Shown here: positions 18,801 through 25,688 of the stretch, piece by piece
How positions within the stretch are numbered: position 1 is the first letter of the stretch
Layout of the letters: each line of letters starts with the position of its first letter
DNA from: Phycisphaerae bacterium
GTDB lineage: Bacteria > Planctomycetota > Phycisphaerae > Phycisphaerales > UBA1924
Length of the DNA: 61,508 nt
Direction of reading: 5' to 3'
Assembly: GCA_016793805.1 (NCBI GenBank)
Contig: JAEUIZ010000018.1
Span: 1 to 61,508 of the forward strand
The notes under the pieces: generated by a model
The model's database searches: none
Told to the model about the DNA's origin: nothing
Seen by the model: the letters and a program-made list of their open reading frames with translations, nothing else
Translations under genes and position numbers: made by a program

Positions 18801-19468
18801 ATGAGTTGGTTGCGGAGCGTGGTCTCGGCCTGCATCAGCGTCGTGACCAGCGTGGTGCGCACGGTGCGGACGACGGAGGCGAGGCGATCGCGGAAGCGCG
18901 ACGCGAGCGGGCCCAGCCGCGCCGACGCCGACGCCGCCTCGACGAACTTCACCCCGATCCCGAGCACGCCCTCCCACCCGCGCACGGCCTCGCTCATCGC
19001 GCCCGCGTCGTCGGGATCGGTCAGGATCGAGAGATTGCCCGCGCCGAGCCAGGCCGAGTGGTCGACACGCTCGAGCACGGCGCGCAGGAGCGGGAGATCG
19101 GGCTCGAAGGCCAGCACGAGCGACCGCCCCCCGACGCGCTCCAGGGCCGCGAGCACGCCATAGCCCAGCCCGACGCCGACGACGACGGCACAGCCCGCCG
19201 AGGCCACGTCGATGGTCGCCGCGAGACGCTTGGCCTCGTCGATGGGCCGGCGGAGGCTGGCGAGAGCCACGCCCCCCGCCGCGCCGCCCGCGCGGGCGCT
19301 GAGACCCTCATCCGTCGATATAAAGTTGACGTCAGAGCGTGCCGGGGTCGAGGCAAGGCGAGCGGCCAGCGCCGGGTTCCGCCGCGCCAGTGCGCCAAGA
19401 TTGCGCGACAAGACGGCGTTCGTTGGGGTCGCCAGAGTGACGGAATCCGTCGGCATCCGGCGAACCAT
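15854..19468 (-). CDS. Motility-associated Maf-type glycosyltransferase fused to NTP-transferase-like and degenerate radical-SAM-like regions
   Basis: A protein of about 1204 residues. Residues about 180-460 match the MptE-like/DUF115 Maf family that glycosylates flagellin with nonulosonic acids: VVSAGPSLRRN (AGPSL 251-255) and VILIGQDLGFTDGQYYAAGA (GQDLGFT 386-392). A helical segment (about 480-640) follows. About 650-850 (GEPIVDGLSALALTLRRLLACGELDRIVLI) resembles a SpsF/KdsB-type NTP-transferase fold without its usual N-terminal loop. The C-terminal part has a radical-SAM-like course (LTLNGAGDPMHHPEV, SVDAGGETAESYRALLG, LSDGRVPFDPADLG), but the expected CxxxCxxC reads CTGRATSG at about 942, so it probably cannot hold a cluster. 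Start ATG 19466-19468 is chosen; ATG at 19456 is an alternative. It is first in the neuABC operon. Confidence 0.82.
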   Translation of the reverse strand: MVRRMPTDSVTLATPTNAVLSRNLGALARRNPALAARLASTPARSDVNFISTDEGLSARAGGAAGGVALASLRRPIDEAKRLAATIDVASAGCAVVVGVGLGYGVLAALERVGGRSLVLAFEPDLPLLRAVLERVDHSAWLGAGNLSILTDPDDAGAMSEAVRGWEGVLGIGVKFVEAASASARLGPLASRFRDRLASVVRTVRTTLVTTLMQAETTLRNQLMNLDRYATSAGIEDLAGVARGRPAIVVSAGPSLRRNVDLLRREGVTDRFVTIAAQTVLRPLLARSIRPRFVTALDYHEISRRFYEGLTPDAVEGIALVAEAKANPAILGAYPGAMRLPGDAVLDLILGPALARPMGSIRPGATVAHMAYYLARHMGCDPVILIGQDLGFTDGQYYAAGAAIHGVWASELNEFNTLEMMEWQRIVRHRTFLHRATDHLGRPVYTDEQMDSYRVQFERDFRADAERGLRVIDATEGGVRKLHCEAMPLAEALARFDPGSPTPTPAPSPPADVPRRLAAVRARTHDLRRSVYRVGKASRDAESLLVEMAEHHADRQRVNRLIRRVEGLRDEVSREEPAFALVQMLNQTGTLKRFKADRDLDLAEGLSPLDRQRRQIERDTMNVRWLGDAADQLGKLLESTLAALDGGPRLTRDLDEHAEPAEREHRAGARVVALLAVDPGHGGMGTPRDLGEPIVDGLSALALTLRRLLACGELDRIVLIAEDAERARALAGPFASRVEVASASPGLIAARRRAVGPGRLWAAECWRGGIGGLTIYDEACVPAVMAPALEALGLDAAAIVGDDWALVDPALVDETIRRWRTTRGARLTFTHAAPGLGACVVERSLLREMADKADAAGVLATIGAMLGYLPVAPASDPISRPACVTPAPVARDAQHRFIPDSPSRLAACRRLLADLGGSADAAALASAAAFREPPRELVLELCTGRATSGKRGRWIRGWGDAVERPVMSRALADRVLRQFAEQRPDAVLTLNGAGDPMHHPEVGAIVSLARRAGFAAVHVRTDLACDADRLGSLLDADPDVISVDAGGETAESYRALLGADLFSVVRANLTTLLSERSARPPVGGLPRPWIVPRLTRCDAVYAEIEPFFDRWLLAAGAAVIDPMPQPVPGERIEPLPIPEPAAARLRRSRLVVLSDGRVPFDPADLGPERVAGDASREDLREIIKRLGAGAGGGLRRARAASPRSD

Positions 19469-19496
19469 CGGCACCCCGCGGGCGAACCCTGAAAAG

Positions 19497-20195
19497 ATGA
19501 ACCCCCTCGCCGCCGTGCCCCATTCATCGTCGGTCTTTGCGCGACTCTCGACGCCCGTGCTGGCCCAACTCGGCCCGGGCGGGCCGACAGTCACGCCCCT
19601 GCCTCCCGCGCCCCTCTTCGAACGGTTCGTGCTCATCCAGCCCTGGCCGCTGGCGGCAGCGCTGGCGCTGGCGGGGCTGGCCGTCGCGTTCATGGTGCGG
19701 GCGAGGTGGCGCGTGCCGATCGCGGGGGCGCTGGGCGCGCTGGCGGGCGCCACGCTCGCCGCGGGGATCCTCGTCACCACCGACCGCGAGCGGCTGGTCA
19801 CGACCACGCGCGACTTGATCGACGCGACCGCGCGCGCAAACACCATCGCGCTCGCGGGGATGCTCGCGCCCGACGCGCGGCTCGTGGTGGACGTGCCGAT
19901 CGCCGAGGCCGGCCTTCGACCGACGGGCGCGGGGATCGAACGCGACGCGATCCTCAAACTCGTCGCGGACACGCTCGGCGGTCAGTGGCCGCTCAAGGAG
20001 CACGACATCCTCGAGGTGCAATCGACGCTCGTGGGGCCGGGCGTGGGACGGACGCAGGTGCGGGTCCGCGCGGTGCTCGAGGCGATCGGGCTCCCGATCG
20101 CGTCGTGGTGGCGCATCGAGTGGCGGCGCGACCCCGACGGCTCGTGGCGCGCGGTGGGCGTGCGGCTGTTGCACGTGCCGCGGCTCGGGGAGTAG
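19497..20195 (+). CDS. Membrane-anchored protein with possible NTF2-like domain
   Basis: A 232-residue protein divergent from the Maf fusion, whose start is 29 nt away. Two hydrophobic segments lie at about 48-66 (PLAAALALAGLAVAFMV) and 72-92 (VPIAGALGALAGATLAAGILV). The extracytoplasmic part begins TTDRERLVTTTRDLIDATARANTIALAGMLAPDARLVVD and ends WWRIEWRRDPDGSWRAVGVRLLHVPRLGE. An early helix, a short exposed-residue loop and a closing sheet like this fit NTF2/SnoaL-type folds, which is inference. No catalytic motif is visible. The start ATG 19497-19499 has GAAAAG upstream, a modest ribosome site. Confidence 0.8.
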   Translation: MNPLAAVPHSSSVFARLSTPVLAQLGPGGPTVTPLPPAPLFERFVLIQPWPLAAALALAGLAVAFMVRARWRVPIAGALGALAGATLAAGILVTTDRERLVTTTRDLIDATARANTIALAGMLAPDARLVVDVPIAEAGLRPTGAGIERDAILKLVADTLGGQWPLKEHDILEVQSTLVGPGVGRTQVRVRAVLEAIGLPIASWWRIEWRRDPDGSWRAVGVRLLHVPRLGE

Positions 20196-20281
20196 CGAGC
20201 CCCCTTGCGCGGGCCGCCCGGCTGCGGGCGACGCGCGCGTGCCGAGTGCCCAGCGCGGCCGAGAAAGCGCGGGCGGGGGGC

Positions 20282-20292
20282 GGGGGGGGGGG
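20282..20292 (+). repeat. Poly-G tract of 11 upstream of RCC1 gene
   Basis: Eleven consecutive Gs, preceded by a run of six Gs and one C, lie 130 nt upstream of the RCC1 gene start and upstream of its candidate promoter. It is non-coding and length-variable tracts here could affect transcription. Confidence 0.7.
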
Positions 20293-20352
20293 CGGCGAAA
20301 CACGAATCACGGCATGAGCGCGAGCAAAGTCAGAAATCTGCAAACTCGGGGC

Positions 20353-20380
20353 TCGACACCCCGCCGCTGCAAGGTAGATT
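20353..20380 (+). promoter_or_regulatory. Candidate sigma-70-like promoter of first RCC1 gene
   Basis: TCGACA (20353-20358), a 16-nt spacer and TAGATT (20375-20380) lie 44 nt before the ATG at 20424. The spacing equals that of the candidate promoter before the other poly-G gene at 59255-59282. Confidence 0.4.
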
Positions 20381-20423
20381 GGAAAAGCAGGCGTGCGTCC
20401 TCCGCCCACAAGGAGCCACGACG

Positions 20424-21645
20424 ATGAAAGCCCGCGCAACCCCGTTCCTGGTCCTCTCCGTCGTGTTAGGGGGGGGGGTCGGTATCTAACATGGCCCAAG
20501 CGCGGGTCGGGCCGGTCATCATCTGGGGCGACGTCCCAGAAAGTGAAACACCCGACTCAACACCCCACATCATGGTTTCCGCGGGGGGCACGATCGCAAC
20601 GGGTGGAGGCCACACGCTCGGCATCATCGCGAGCACGCGGCGCCTGAGCGAGTGGGGCCGGAACTCGTGGCGTCAACTCGGTTTCTGCCCGACATCACCC
20701 GAGCCCGAGACGCCACGCATCAATCCGCCAGACGGCTTGGACGAGATTCCCTTGCTCTCGATCTCAGCCGGTCTGCTGCACAGCCTCGCCATCCGCGACG
20801 GCAATTCGACCGACAAGTACAAGGTGATCGGCTGGGGGTTCAACGGTGACGGCCAAGCCGCAGTCCCGACGAACCTAAAGGCCAAAGTCGTCTCAGCCGG
20901 CGAGACGACGAGCGCCGCAATCGACCTCGAAGGGAACCTGGTCGCGTGGGGCGCGCTGTCGAACACCGGGGCGACTGGCCTCAAGTTCCACACCGTCGCC
21001 ATGGGCAACACGTTCGGTATCGCGCAGCAAACCGACGGCACCCTCTTTGCGTGGGGGAGCGATTCGCTCGGGCAACCTGTCTACAAGGCGAACGTGACCC
21101 ACGCCTCCGAAGTGTTCGTGTCCGTCTACGCAGGCGACTCGCACTGGATCGCGGTTCGGCCCACAGGCGAGGTCATCTGCGAGGGGTACAACGAAGATGG
21201 GCAGAACTCGGTTCCCTCGGGCACGTTCCACTCCGTGTCCACGGGAGACTGGCATTGCTTCGCGTGGCGAACGCCGATGAACACCGGCAGCGGCGGCGAA
21301 CTCGAAGTCTGGGGCCGCAACGACGAGGGGCAAGGTCAACTCCCGAGCAGCGGAGGGCCGTATTCCGTGGCCGAGGGAGGCTGGCTCCACAACGCGGCCA
21401 TCGAGGGCCCTCGGGTCTGCTACGCGAACTGCGACGGCAGCCGCGTGCTGCCGATCCTCGACGCCAACGACTTCGCGTGCTTCAGCGCACGATTCGTCGC
21501 GGGTGATCCCTACGCCAACTGCGATGGGAGCACGACGCCGCCATTGCTCACGGTCAATGACTACATCTGCTTCGCAAACCAGTTCGCCTGCGGCTGCGAG
21601 TATTCGGATAACCGGAGTCACCCGTGCCCCCCGGAGGACCCATGA
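20424..21645 (+). CDS. Secreted RCC1-repeat protein with GC-type dockerin tail; signal peptide out of frame through a G10 tract
   Basis: A strong AGGAG at 20411-20415 precedes ATG 20424 and a signal peptide MKARATPFLVLSVVLGGG. A run of ten Gs (20469-20478) then leads to GTC GGT ATC TAA, a stop at 20487-20489. The body is open in the +1 frame from 20491. With nine Gs the two join without a stop, giving LGGGSVSNMAQARVG with an AQA cleavage site. The body has about six RCC1-type repeats (HTLGIIAS, HSLAIRDG, GNLVAWG, DGTLFAWGSDSLGQ), forming a beta-propeller-like domain, then two dockerin copies ending ACGCEYSDNRSHPCPPEDP. Internal initiation at ATG 20491 would lose the signal peptide. The stop overlaps the next gene's ATG. 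Confidence 0.85.
20469..20478 (+). repeat. Poly-G tract of 10 within signal-peptide codons
   Basis: Ten Gs within GTGTTAGGGGGGGGGGT, directly after a TTA leucine codon, rare in this high-GC DNA. Tract length sets the frame: ten Gs gives an early stop, nine Gs joins signal peptide and body. The same 17 bases recur at 59475-59491. Confidence 0.95.
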
Positions 21646-22613
21646 ACGCCCGGTCATCTCTTTGCCGGCACGCGGTTGCTGCCGCGTGGACGCTCGCCGG
21701 GCTCTCGCGCGCGGCAGTCGCACAGCCCGGCACACTGGTCCACTGGGGTTACGAGGGAGTGGGGCTCGCCAGTGTCCCCGCTGGCACTTTCCGCTCCGTC
21801 ACCGGCGGACTCGAGCACGGCCTCGCGATCCGTGCAGATGGGACATTAGTCGCGTGGGGATCGAACACCTACGGCCAACTCAACGTTCCATCGGGGCAGT
21901 TCAAGTCGGTGTCATCGTTCTTTACTCACACGGCGGCGGTTCGAGTTGATGGGAGCGCCGTCGCGTGGGGCGGTCAGAATCCTTACGGACAACTGAGCAT
22001 CGATCCCGGCGTGTATGTCCAAGCCGCGACGGGCGACGCGTTCACCCTGTTGCTTCGCGCGGACGGCACACTCTTCGGAACCGGCATCAATGACGGCGGT
22101 CAGATCAACGTCCCGCCGGGAGAGTTCCTCGCTGTTACCAGCGGCCGGGTGCACTCGATCGCCATCGCTCCGGACTCGACGTTGGTCGGTTGGTCCGGCA
22201 AGATCTGGGGCGAAGGCGAGCCGCCGCCGGGCACGTTCCGCCGGGTCGCTGCCGGAAATCGATTCAGCATCGGGATTCGGGAGGACGGGTCGCTCGCGGC
22301 GTGGGGCTATTCCTCGTTGGGCGCGACGGCTGTTCCTCCTGGTGCGTTTGTAGAGATTGCTGCCGCGTACTACTGGGCCATCGGCCTCCGAGCGGACGGG
22401 CGAATCATCACATGGGGTGCCTTGGCGTTCCCGCCCCCCGCCGGCTCCTTCGCCCACATCGGCGCGGGGCGCAACTTCGGCCTCGCGATCCGCGGCGTCG
22501 CGTGCGTGGCCAACTGCGACCTCTCCACCATGCCGCCCGCGCTCAACGTCAACGACTTCGCGTGCTTCGTCAACGCCTTCGCGGCCGGGTGCCCCACCAT
22601 GCCGGGCACGTAA
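21642..22613 (+). CDS. Secreted RCC1-repeat protein with single GC-type dockerin copy
   Basis: A 323-residue protein. Start ATG 21642-21644 has GGAGG five bases upstream and overlaps the previous stop (ATGA). The signal peptide MNARSSLCRHAVAAAWTLAGLSRAAVAQ ends in an AVA cleavage site. The body is built of RCC1-like units of about 45 residues with a repeating pattern HGLAIRADGTLVAWGSNTYGQLNVPSG; five or six copies are visible, ending FGLAIRG. A single dockerin copy (CVANCDLSTMPPALNVNDF) closes it. Unlike its upstream neighbour it has no G tract, so its frame is intact. It may be co-translated with that gene. The binding partner is unknown. Confidence 0.9.
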   Translation: MNARSSLCRHAVAAAWTLAGLSRAAVAQPGTLVHWGYEGVGLASVPAGTFRSVTGGLEHGLAIRADGTLVAWGSNTYGQLNVPSGQFKSVSSFFTHTAAVRVDGSAVAWGGQNPYGQLSIDPGVYVQAATGDAFTLLLRADGTLFGTGINDGGQINVPPGEFLAVTSGRVHSIAIAPDSTLVGWSGKIWGEGEPPPGTFRRVAAGNRFSIGIREDGSLAAWGYSSLGATAVPPGAFVEIAAAYYWAIGLRADGRIITWGALAFPPPAGSFAHIGAGRNFGLAIRGVACVANCDLSTMPPALNVNDFACFVNAFAAGCPTMPGT

Positions 22614-22653
22614 GCCGCGCGCGGAGCGAGCACGCAAGGGGTGGGAATCGGGG

Positions 22654-23295
22654 CTACTTCGCCAACTGGTCGATGCGGTAGGTCATGACCTTGGGCGCGT
22701 CGATCCCCGTGACGACCTTCCAGAACGGCTCACCCAGCCCGTCGTTGTGCCACGACTGGAACTGGCCCTCTGGCAGGCGCGAGTACACGTCCAACTCCTC
22801 GCCCCCGACCGAGACGAGCCGGTGGATCATCAAGAGATCGTCGCTGGCGTACTCGGCCTCGGCGGCCACGCCCGCGATCGCATCCACCAACCGCCCAAAG
22901 AGCGGGCGATCGTGCAGCAAGAGCACGTCGGCGTCGTGCCAGACGTAGAACCGGAACTTGCTGGCCGGACGCCCGCGATAGACCTCGCGCGAGCGCAACA
23001 GGGCCGTCACCCCGCGCGGGCCGTCCACCCGCCGCTCGATCGCCGGCCCGGCAATCGCCCGCTCCAACTGGTAGCAGAACGAATCGAGGTCGGTGATGAA
23101 CCGTCCATAGAGCGTGCAGACCTCGGCATCACGCAGGCCCTGGAGGAACTGCCCGAGCGAGACGGCAAAGTGCATCCGTCGAACGCCCGACGGCGAGATC
23201 GCCGCGAGGTGGTGCTCGTCGAGCAACTGGGCGACGTCGGCCTGCCAGTTGGCGACGCCCAGGGGCGTCACGGGATGCCGGGTGAGCGCACTCAT
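22654..23295 (-). CDS. Hypothetical protein
   Basis: A 213-residue protein I do not recognise. It starts MSALTRHPVTPLGVANWQADVAQLLDEHH and has no signal peptide, so it is probably cytoplasmic. It is mixed alpha/beta with acidic-aromatic stretches: FYVWHDADVLLLHDRPLFGRLVDAIAGVAAEAEYASDDLLMIHRLV and then LDVYSRLPEGQFQSWHNDG. It ends with APKVMTYRIDQLAK. It converges with the RCC1 gene (40 nt between stops). Its start, ATG 23293-23295, faces a 318-nt gap, so it has its own promoter. It may be lineage-specific. The coding call rests on reading-frame length and protein-like composition. Confidence 0.75.
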   Translation of the reverse strand: MSALTRHPVTPLGVANWQADVAQLLDEHHLAAISPSGVRRMHFAVSLGQFLQGLRDAEVCTLYGRFITDLDSFCYQLERAIAGPAIERRVDGPRGVTALLRSREVYRGRPASKFRFYVWHDADVLLLHDRPLFGRLVDAIAGVAAEAEYASDDLLMIHRLVSVGGEELDVYSRLPEGQFQSWHNDGLGEPFWKVVTGIDAPKVMTYRIDQLAK

Positions 23296-23613
23296 GCCCC
23301 CGCCGTCCCATTGATGTCGGTCTGATAACGCACCACGAACCCCTCAGCGTTCTCCACACTCCGTTCCCAAGCCAAGTCGCGGAACTCCGTCTCCGTCCAC
23401 CCGCCCAAGTGTGCATCACAAATCGCGGTCGTGCCAACCCTTACAGTCGTCAAAGGTGGGAAAAGTTGCGCGAGGCGCCGGGAGCAGCGGCATCAAGTCC
23501 GATAAGTATGTGGATGGATTGCCCCAGAGTCGCCATGTCCCCAAGAGTGACATGTTCTAGATTATAGGGCCTTTTGGCGAAAACGCCAGCGGAATGCGAA
23601 AAAGGTCAATGCC
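23296..23613. other. Intergenic region upstream of hypothetical gene
   Basis: No coding frame of note in 318 bases. The GC content is lower than in flanking genes. A TATAAT on the minus strand (23571-23576) is a possible -10 element, but no fitting -35 was seen and the implied leader would be about 270 nt. A small hairpin TGGCG-TTTT-CGCCA near 23578-23591 lies just after the flavoenzyme stop and could aid termination. Confidence 0.4.
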
Positions 23614-25116
23614 TCATCGGGCTGGCAGGGTCGCGGGGGGCTTGGGCTCGGGCATGGGGGTGCGGGGCTGGCCCGATCCGGCGGCGGCGGGGCGGTAGAC
23701 GGTGGCCTTGCCGCGCCCGTGGTCGGCGACCTCGTAGCGGACGCCGATGGTCTCTTCGGGCTGGTCCAGCAGGACGCGGTTGGCCCATTCCACGCCCTGC
23801 ATGACGGCATGGTCGGTGTTGGAGACCTCGTACTTCCACAGCCCGAAGCGGCCGCGGCTGGCGATCCCGCGCGATTCGAGCCAGGGCAGGGCGGCGGCGA
23901 GGCGGTCGTCGCGGTCCACGGTGGGGGTGGGGTAGGAGTAGTCGGCGAAGTAGTGCCAGCGCGAGACGATGTGCCGGGTGTCGTCGGGGGTCAGCAGCCC
24001 CGCGGCGATCAGCCCGGCGACGGTGCGGTCGACGATGGAGGCGGGGTCCTCGGGCTTGAACTCGCTGTGGCTGGTCTCGCAGAGTAGGGAGTAGTGGGTG
24101 TGTCGGTCGGGGGTCATGTGGGGGGAGTAGTTGGAGAGGTAGGTGACGCGGTAGAAGGGGCAGTTGTCCTCGGGGAAGTACATCCAACTGCGGGTGGAGG
24201 GGCAGGGGAGGCGGAGCCCGATGCCGACCATGTGCCCGCTGGAGTGCCGGAGGCCCGTGGCGGCGTCGCGGACCTCGGCGGGCGCGTCCGGGAGGACATC
24301 GCGGCAGAGTCGGTCGATGGGCATGGTGGAGAGGAGAAGGTCGAAGCGGTCGGTGGAGCCGTCGGAGAGGGCGACGGTGCGGGCGTCGGGGTCGATGGCG
24401 GTGATGCCAACGCCGAGGCGGAGGTGGTCGTGGAGGATGGGGACGAAGCGGTTGTAGAAGTCGCCGGTGCCGCGGTGGGGGAAGCGGAACTGGTTGTTGG
24501 GCCCCCATCCGAAGTCGTCGCGTTCGAGGACGAGGTTCCGGAGGGCGCGCTCCATGTCGATGACGGCGACGCGCTCGCCGATCCAGGCCTTGGAGAGCAT
24601 CTCGGGCGGATGGGCCCAGACTTTGAAGTTGTACGGCCTCATGAAGAGGCGGTCGATGCCCTCGCCGAAGAGGGCGCGGTTGAGTTGGGCGAAGTTGGCG
24701 GCGTCGGCGATGGCGCGGGCGGGCCCGCCGGAGGCGGATTGGGCGCGGATGAGCCCGAGGATGCAGTCAAGGGCGGCGTCGCGCGGGAGGTAGCGGATGT
24801 TGTTCTGGAAGGGGTAGGGGACCCAGCGATCGAGGATTCGGACCCAACTCTCGCGGTTGTTGAGGGTGAACTCGCCGCGCATGAGGGTGTCGAAGAGGCG
24901 GTCGTAGTAGGGGTAGTGGCTGAAGAGGACGTGGCCCCCGATGTCCCAGGTGAAGCCGTGGGGGTCGGTGAAGGAGGCGGCGAGGCCGCCGACGTGCGGG
25001 GCGCGCTCGTAGACGGTGAAGTTGGTGTGGCCGAGTTCCTTGAGGCGATAGGCGGCGCCCAGGCCGGTGGGCCCGGCGCCGAGGATGAGGAGTCGAAGAT
25101 GGGAGGACGTGGACAT
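23614..25116 (-). CDS. FAD-dependent UDP-galactopyranose-mutase-like protein
   Basis: A 500-residue flavoprotein. The N-terminal dinucleotide fold is LRLLILGAGPTGLGAAYRLKELGH with the acidic end of strand 2 in VYERAPHVGG. NNRESWVRILDRWVPYPFQNNIRYLP is very like the segment found in eukaryotic-type UDP-galactopyranose mutases; MRPYNFKVWAHPPEMLSKAWIGER also fits. The C-terminal FAD site is GRFGLWKYEVSNTDHAVMQGVEWA. It probably interconverts UDP-galactopyranose and UDP-galactofuranose for surface glycans, though related amine-oxidase-like flavoenzymes cannot be excluded. The tail PMPEPKPPATLPAR is disordered. It is divergent from the cupin gene. Confidence 0.85.
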   Translation of the reverse strand: MSTSSHLRLLILGAGPTGLGAAYRLKELGHTNFTVYERAPHVGGLAASFTDPHGFTWDIGGHVLFSHYPYYDRLFDTLMRGEFTLNNRESWVRILDRWVPYPFQNNIRYLPRDAALDCILGLIRAQSASGGPARAIADAANFAQLNRALFGEGIDRLFMRPYNFKVWAHPPEMLSKAWIGERVAVIDMERALRNLVLERDDFGWGPNNQFRFPHRGTGDFYNRFVPILHDHLRLGVGITAIDPDARTVALSDGSTDRFDLLLSTMPIDRLCRDVLPDAPAEVRDAATGLRHSSGHMVGIGLRLPCPSTRSWMYFPEDNCPFYRVTYLSNYSPHMTPDRHTHYSLLCETSHSEFKPEDPASIVDRTVAGLIAAGLLTPDDTRHIVSRWHYFADYSYPTPTVDRDDRLAAALPWLESRGIASRGRFGLWKYEVSNTDHAVMQGVEWANRVLLDQPEETIGVRYEVADHGRGKATVYRPAAAGSGQPRTPMPEPKPPATLPAR

Positions 25117-25180
25117 TCGGCGGGAGCGTAGGGTGGGCGTGTGCGCAGGGGCGTGGGACGGGCGGCCCTACTGTGGTGCT

Positions 25181-25654
25181 ATGACGCAACCCCGGTTGAT
25201 CGTGCCCGGCGCGGGCGAGGTGCTGACCGGTCCGGGCGGGGACCGGATGACGGTGAAACTGTCGGCGGGGGCGACGGGGGATCGGCTCTCGCTGGCGGAG
25301 TACGACGTGCCGCCGGGGGGTGGGCCGCCGCTGCACATGCACACGCTGGAGGATGAGGCGTTCTGGGTGTTGGCGGGGGAGGTGACATTCCACTGCGGGG
25401 GCCGGGTCTTGGAGGCGAAGGCGGGGGCGTGCGTGTGGGCGCCGCGCGGGGTGCCGCACACGTTCAAGAACCGGAGCGGGACGGCGTCGCGGATGCTGGT
25501 GCTGGTGACGCCTGCGGCGAACTTCGAGGCGTTCTATGCGAAGATCGGGTCGCCCGGTCCGAGCGGCCCGCCGACGGACGCGGAAGTGATCGAGCGGATC
25601 CAGCGGCACGCGCCCGAGCACGGGCTGACGATGATGGGTCCGAACCCGCTGTAG
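25181..25654 (+). CDS. Single-domain cupin protein
   Basis: A 157-residue cupin. Motif 1 is [25 protein letters not shown] (metal-binding His, His, Glu) and motif 2 is [11 protein letters not shown] (third His). These are the four usual metal ligands, so it can probably bind Fe, Mn or Zn. The C-terminal part ([37 protein letters not shown]) resembles quercetin-dioxygenase-like bacterial cupins. The start ATG 25181-25183 is used rather than further upstream, because the upstream bases overlap the divergent flavoenzyme. The substrate is unknown. Confidence 0.88.
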   Translation: MTQPRLIVPGAGEVLTGPGGDRMTVKLSAGATGDRLSLAEYDVPPGGGPPLHMHTLEDEAFWVLAGEVTFHCGGRVLEAKAGACVWAPRGVPHTFKNRSGTASRMLVLVTPAANFEAFYAKIGSPGPSGPPTDAEVIERIQRHAPEHGLTMMGPNPL

Positions 25655-25688
25655 GCACCGGCGCGGGGGTGGCTGCTATCCTCCGCCC

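Noticed and set aside
15191..19492. Plus-strand open frame of 1433 codons
   Set aside because: It is antisense to the Maf fusion, neuA and more, has Arg/Gly/Ala/Asp-rich composition without motifs and reflects high third-position GC.
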